DNA of 64,000 nt from Crocodylus rhombifer (lineage: Eukaryota; Chordata; Crocodylia; Crocodylidae). The stretch lies in NCBI GenBank assembly GCA_038503035.1, contig JAVSML010025531.1, positions 981,031-1,045,030 of the forward strand. Reading direction: 5' to 3'. Position numbers and translations under genes: made by a program. Under the pieces are notes generated by a model, which saw nothing but the letters and a program-made list of their open reading frames with translations, was not told where the DNA came from and did no database searches. This document shows positions 58,601-64,000 of this stretch, piece by piece (the first letter of the stretch is position 1; each line of letters opens with the position of its first letter).

Positions 58601-60053
58601 GTCCTGGGGCCAGTTTTGTTCAATGTCTTCATCAGTAACCTGGAAGATGGCATAGAGTACACTCTCAGCAACTTTTCAAATTACACCAACCTGGGGGCAG
58701 TAGTAGGTAAGCTGGAGGGTAGGGTTAGGATTCAGACAGACCTAGACAAATTGTAGGATTGGGCCAAAAGAAATCTCATGAGATTCAACAAGGACAAGTG
58801 CAAAGTCCTGCACTTAGGACGGAAGAATCCCATGCACCAGGACAGGCTGGAAGCTGACTGGCTGGGCAGCAGCTCTGCAGAAAAGGACCTGGGGGTTACA
58901 GTGGACAATAACCTGAATATGAGCCAACCGTGCGCCCTTGTTGCCAAGAAGCCTAACAGCATACTGGGCTGCATCGGTAGGTGTGTTGCCAGCAGGTCAA
59001 GGGAAGTGATTATTTCCCTCTAGTCAGCGCTGGTGAGGACACTTCTGGAGTAGTGTGTTTTGGGCCCCCCATTACCAAAAGGATGTGGAAAAATTGGAGA
59101 GGGCCCAGCAGAGGGCAACAAAAATGGTGAGGGGGCTGGGGTACATGACTTATGAGAAAAGACTGAGAGAGCTGGGCTTATTTAGAAGAGGAGACTGAGA
59201 CGAGACTTAATAGCAGCCTTCAACTACCTGAAGGAGGGTTCAAAAAAGGATGGAGCTAGATCAGGGGTAGGCAAAATGGTGGGTCCAGCCAGTGGCCAGA
59301 CTCCATTTTCCAGCAGCCCCTACCCACATGGTCGAGGCTGGTTTCCATGGGAACCCCAGCAGCAGTGGCGCTGTGATAGTGCAAGGCTGGGGTTTCTGTG
59401 GCATCTGCCACCAATAGCGCTGTCAGGGTGTGTGGCAGGGCACAGAGCTGCTCTGCAGTTGGGGCATGCAAGCTGCAGATCATGGCTCTGCCCTGGCTCT
59501 GGATCACACTGTCACTGCTGCAAGAGCCCAGTCTGACTGTAGAGCAGCTCCCCACCCTGCTGTGCACCCTGCTAGCAGAGGTGGTGCTGCAGGGGGCTTG
59601 CTGGGCTATAGCCAGCCTAAAATTCCCTGTAGGGCCTCTAGCCACCCCTCCCAGAACTGCTGCTGTCCACCATGTGCAGGTGGTGACAGCTGAGCCTGCA
59701 CCACTCCTGCCCACAGCACAGGTCTCCTCAGCTCCCCCACTAGGAAGAGACTGCCTGTCCCTGAGGTAAGCTGTTCTTGGTGACAGATGACAGAAGAAGG
59801 AGCAATGGTCTCAAGTTGCAGCAAGGGAAGTTTAGGTTGGATATTTAGGAAGAATTTTCTTATGAGCAGTGTAGTAAAACACTGGAACAGGTTACCCAGA
59901 GGGGTGGCGTAATCTCCATCCTTGGAGGTTTTTAAGCCCTGGCTAGACAAAGTCTTGACTGGGATGATGTAGCTGGGGATGGTCCTGCTTTAAGCAGGGG
60001 GTGGACTAGATGACCTCCTGATGTCTGTTCCAACCCTAATTTTCTGATTCTTT
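58601..60053 (+). mobile_element. Old CR1 LINE split by a hAT-like insert (CR1-E)
   Basis: Starts at the RT block LGPVLFNVFISNLEDG and continues through CKVLHLGRKNP and AEKDLGVTVD to LRRDLIAAFNYLKEG (about 59235). It resumes at 59771 with GACAGATGACAGAAGAAGG and AGCAATGGTCTCAAGTTGCA, and ends with the 3' UTR GTGGACTAGATGACCTCC and TTTTCTGATTC. The catalytic box has decayed: FADD is replaced by SNYTN-type text near 58676. Many stops and shifts make it the most decayed of the larger CR1 copies, of the same older type as 14824-15072. Confidence 0.85.
59262..59770 (+). mobile_element. hAT-like element inserted in CR1-E
   Basis: CAGGGGTAGGCAAAATGGTG is a typical hAT 5' terminus. The CR1-E consensus ATGGAGCTAGA-CTGTTCTT is interrupted exactly here and resumes at 59771, so the insert length is fixed by the host element at about 509 bp. 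The interior is GC-rich with overlapping open frames lacking domains. The flanks GAGCTAGA and GAGGTAAG are only a weak 8-bp match. Confidence 0.6.
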
Positions 60054-63000
60054 GTGGTGTATATATAATACATATACATATGATACCTTTTTGGGTGTAA
60101 GAATAAAGTGTTCTGCCAATTTAAACCAGAAAAGTGTGCCCCCGGTATCATTAAGTTTGGGAAACACTGACTTATTGGCATTCCTAAAATAGATCAGCAG
60201 TAAGACATTTTCAACCCCCCTCACCTGCTTTTTGTACTATATTTCAGATGCATAAAAGTAAAGTACAGTGATATTATTTTCCATCAGTTTCCTATCAGTA
60301 TAATCATTGGATTATGATCCATGGTTTTTATCTAGTTTAAGACAATTTTAGTGGAGAAAACATCATTTCATCTAAGTATTCAGGACAGGAAAAAGAGACC
60401 ACTTATTATCCCTGTAAAGAACCTGCCCAGTTTTATCCCATCCTTATTTTATAGCTCATAAATTGTGTTTTGAAGAAACTCTGCTGCAAGACCATCTAGG
60501 GTTATTTCATAAATCATGCTGCAAGTGTCTTGCAACAGGAAATGATCAACAAATAATGGAAATGTTATAAGTAAAGGTGTTCAGAATTTATTGATTAAAT
60601 GTTTGGGGTGGTTGGTTTGTTCGCTTTTCATCAGAAAATGCTAATTTACTGAAACTAAAACTTGGGAAAAAATCAGTGTTGAGTGAAACCTTCCAGCTGT
60701 AGGATAAGTAGGAAAGAGTGAGAGACCAGCTAGAACAGACAATATGCTGAGGGGCAGGAGATATAGGTGGGATGTGGGAGACCTGGGTTGAAGTCCCTAG
60801 TCTGAATCAGGCAGCGCAGCGACCTGACATTGGATCTCATATATCTTAGTTGAGTTCCCTGACAAGCATGCATTTCAATATTCTTCTGGCTTTCTGTTGA
60901 GGTTCATGCAAGAAACTTCCAATGGTATGAATAAAATATTGGAATCTCATTTTTATGGAGAAGAATAACATTTTTCAGCCTAGGGCTAGAAGATGGTACA
61001 AAAGACAACTTTTTAAAATGTAGCAGTAGCCATTTTCTTTTCCTCTAGAGCCACCAGTAAAATAGGTAAGAGGTTTGCAAAAACTAGCTCTTTGCCAAAG
61101 AGTCTTGATTCTGTAGTTCTCCCTGTGGTTAGGGAAAAGATTAGCTCTCACTATGCAAGACAATCAACTGACCTTGTACTCTGCCCTCAAATTTCAATTC
61201 AGTGGTTCCAATTAATCTCCAGGTGCAGGTAGGACTTGGAGAGAAAAATGAACACCAGCTTCAGCACTGACTGGTCAAATGCCATATCTCTCTAGCTATA
61301 ATATGTAGTGACAAAGACTAATTCGTCTGAATCGCCATCCTTTGTAGTTACCAATAAACCCTCATATCACTGCATTCCCATTCTTAAAAGCTCCCCATTT
61401 TAAAAAGCACTTGAACTTTATTTACATGTTATCTTCATTACTTTTTTTAAGATTGGACTTTCCTGTAAGTGTTTTCCTGAATGGTGACTGGCAACAGCAT
61501 CACCCAGTGGGCTGCATGCATCAAAGAAATGCAACTCCATGCATGTGGCACTTCAGGTCAGCCAATTGGTACAGATGAGTGATAGTGCTAAACATCCTGC
61601 TTGTGATGCCATATAGATGCAACTACACTGTCTAGGGTTTAGAGAGAGGTCAATACAAAGCAGCCCAGTATTCTTGAAATCACTGCTACCAAGTATAGTA
61701 GGCTAGACCATGAGTTTCCTAATAATTCCCTTTTAAAATTTCAAACCAAACTCCTCAAACACTGAAATAGCACATCACCAGTGTCAAGAAGCTAGCAGAA
61801 AATGTTTTGGACACCTTGGACTTCATCATTTTAAAGTCGTCTCCGTAACTGTGCTTATACTTTAAAAAAATGACTGTTTAAAAGTTCTGCTCCCTATATA
61901 TATTCAAAGCGTAAGGGACAGAAATAAATCAAATGTGTTTTACTCCTGTTAGCACTGCAGAGACAACACAGCTAAGAGGGGAATGAGCTAGACAGCTTTC
62001 CTTCTTGAGCATCATCAACAGTATTGTTTATTAGATTCCAGTTACACCTATGGAAACCCTCCCTACCCTGAGGGTTCACACAGGTGAACTGAATATCAAG
62101 CAGGGAAGAATCTATCTTCATTCTAAGAGCCTAGATGAAGTTTGAAGGGGCTGGCAGTATGAAAAACAATACCTTTACATTTTGCTGTTTGGAGATGGAA
62201 ATCATTGAAAGATGTATGTAACGACTTAATTCCTTATTTACAACGTGTTTTTCAAAGCAGAACCACTTCAGGAATAAAATGATGATCAAAATTAGTAGCA
62301 ATCTGTAAGAATTACAATGTTGCTATACTCTAAAGGTATCCCCCCCATGCTAGTGAGGGCTGATGTGGAATGAATTATGATGATTATTTTTATTAGAATA
62401 TTCATATTTTTAATCCAAAGTAAGAACAAATGAAATAATTAGCTTTTTATCCATCATCTACAAACAGCCAGGTGGTAGAATTTGAGGGACACAAATTCTA
62501 GCTAATATTAATGGGGAAAGGATACATATTATTGAAAGAAGATGTACAAAGGAGACGATTGTTATGTTGAATAAGATCAGATTATTTTGCCACTTTTTCC
62601 AAAATGGTTCAATGCAGAGGCCATTAAAGCTGCTCTAAAATGCTGCTGAACTGCTTACTTTTTCAGCCGAATGTGGAACAGTTGACTCATCCTTTTTGCA
62701 AGTGTTCTTGTATGAGGGAGGGGGACATTTCTATTAATTTATATATATTAGTACTTGATTGTATTGCGAGCTGGCTCAATCTGATATGTTTAGTCTTATT
62801 CTAAATGAGCTTGTAGTGAGCTTCCATTCTCTAATTAAAATAAAACTCAAACCAAAATGAATTTTGTAATTAATACTTGGGATAGTGCAAGGCAATAGGG
62901 AAGACAAATCGGCCCGCAGGCAAGAAAGTCTTCAGTCTTTGAAATGCAAACTCTGGCAAGGAACAGTCACAACAGCAGGATTAGAATTTTATCCATCTTT

Positions 63001-64000
63001 TGTTCGTTTGAGATTTTTTTTTATTATTATTATTATACTCTGATTACAATAAATTATAGGAATTGTTTTTCCCCCTTTTTGTCTGTTTGTCCCTTACCTC
63101 ATTAAAATGGACATAGGGGCATCTTTTGTTAAGTTTATGACCATTCCCGATAATTTCCTATAGCAGAAACTGCACAAAACCTGTCCCTGTAAGTAAGTCA
63201 CAGAATGACTGCTCCTAAAGTAAATGTCCTGGGAAACTCAGGAGTAGACAGGTTATTACATCTTGAATCAGGAGGGAAAAGTCAAAATTATTAAGTGTAA
63301 TGCATAAAAGCCTACATCATGAAGAGGCAAAATTAAAACGGGCATTTAAAACTTGAAAAATTTTCTAGAGATCCACTCATGTTCTAATACTTTTTAAGAA
63401 TTTCAACAGTGAATCTTTGGTTTGATTTTTTTTCTTTGGAAACTGTAAAGTACAAACAGTTATAAGGGTGTTAAAAATCCTCTTCATTCTGGGATTTATT
63501 CTTTAACCTAGTCTTAGAATCCTAGAGAAAGAGGACCGAACCCTGATCTATTGTGTGGAAAAATGAAAGGCTGTAAGGAAGAATTGCATTTACATGGTAA
63601 ATTGTCTTGATCACATTATATAGAAGAGGTTGGTGAGAAATCATCCTTTCCATATACACACCCACATTTTGCATCTGTGCTGCTTACTGGCTTGGTCTAG
63701 GAATTATTTCTTGTTAATGAGTCTCTTTTATAAAGTATCTGATACAAAACAGCCCCAGCTACAATTCAGAAAAAAGCTTGTTTAAGCACATGCTGAAACT
63801 TCACTGTCTTCAAAGTTTGAAGTGAAGGTACACGGTGCAGAGAAAACAGGTCAGTACAGATACAAAAGAAACACCCTGTATAACTGAACACCAACACTAG
63901 ATGGGAAATGTGTGGAGGAGTGTGACTCCACAAAGTATAAAATAAAAGTAAATAGCTGAGTGTCTGTGGAATTGAACTGCCAAGTTTCACACGCCTCCGA
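60054..64000. other. AT-rich single-copy DNA, possible conserved non-coding block
   Basis: No CR1, MITE or gene recognised. A SINE-like phrase occurs at 60770-60800 (GGGAGACCTGGGTTGAAGTC). A TTA microsatellite lies at 63019-63036. The segment 62560-62960 has the even, AT-rich, repeat-free look of conserved non-coding DNA (for example TTAAAGCTGCTCTAAAATGC). Confidence 0.35.

Noticed and set aside
1..64000. CRISPR array, operons, bacterial promoters or prophage
   Set aside because: No regularly spaced direct repeats with unique spacers, no closely packed coding regions; the window is clearly eukaryotic.

Overview
The window looks like a vertebrate, non-avian reptile nuclear genome, most likely crocodilian. 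The basis is the dominance of CR1-type LINEs, several ending in ATGAAACTATGAAACTAT-like tails, together with many short inverted-repeat DNA transposons and degraded L2-like, tRNA-SINE-like and LTR-like repeats. That identification is inference from repeat content; no host protein-coding gene, rRNA or tRNA gene could be supported anywhere in the 64 kb. The window reads as a gene-poor or intronic segment whose recognisable content is almost entirely transposable elements in AT-rich, apparently single-copy DNA.

Layout. 1-5 kb: mostly single-copy DNA with a pair of tRNA-like SINE fragments. 5.2-8.2 kb: GC-rich repeat mosaic with a Tx1-like LINE C-terminal remnant and a hAT-like terminus. 8.2-11.3 kb: a nearly intact CR1 (CR1-A) whose ORF2 is broken only by two nonsense codons. 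12.4-16.1 kb: LTR-like sequence, a mariner/Tigger-like MITE carrying tandem perfect palindromes, an older CR1 3' end, and an LTR-like unit with promoter and polyadenylation signals. 18.4-19.5 and 28.9-30.2 kb: two related GC-rich, CpG-rich repeats, the first with a 21-bp minisatellite. 20.9-22.1, 45.6-47.1, 48.1-48.4 and 50.2-51.3 kb: Harbinger-like MITEs with related termini, the last an inverted (foldback) pair. 30.4-30.7 and 35.6-36 kb: ancient L2-like coding remnants. 41.0-42.9 kb: minus-strand remnant of a non-CR1 LINE. 43.1-45.5 kb: minus-strand CR1 (CR1-C). 51.8-52.1 kb: a short hAT MITE with an 8-bp target duplication. 54.7-58.1 kb: a minus-strand CR1 (CR1-D) split by a younger plus-strand CR1. 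58.6-60.05 kb: an old plus-strand CR1 (CR1-E) split by a hAT-like insert. 60-64 kb: AT-rich single-copy DNA.

The elements do not form a pathway. They make a record of insertion order: CR1-E before its hAT insert, CR1-D before the nested CR1. CR1-A is the youngest-looking autonomous LINE copy. I found no convincing new biological system. The strongest leads are the near-intact CR1, the opposite-strand nested CR1 pair, the Harbinger-like foldback, the tandem 20/18-bp palindromes, the related GC-rich repeat pair, and blocks resembling conserved non-coding elements near 47.6-48.0, 48.6 and 62.6 kb. Boundaries are by eye unless a junction is stated.
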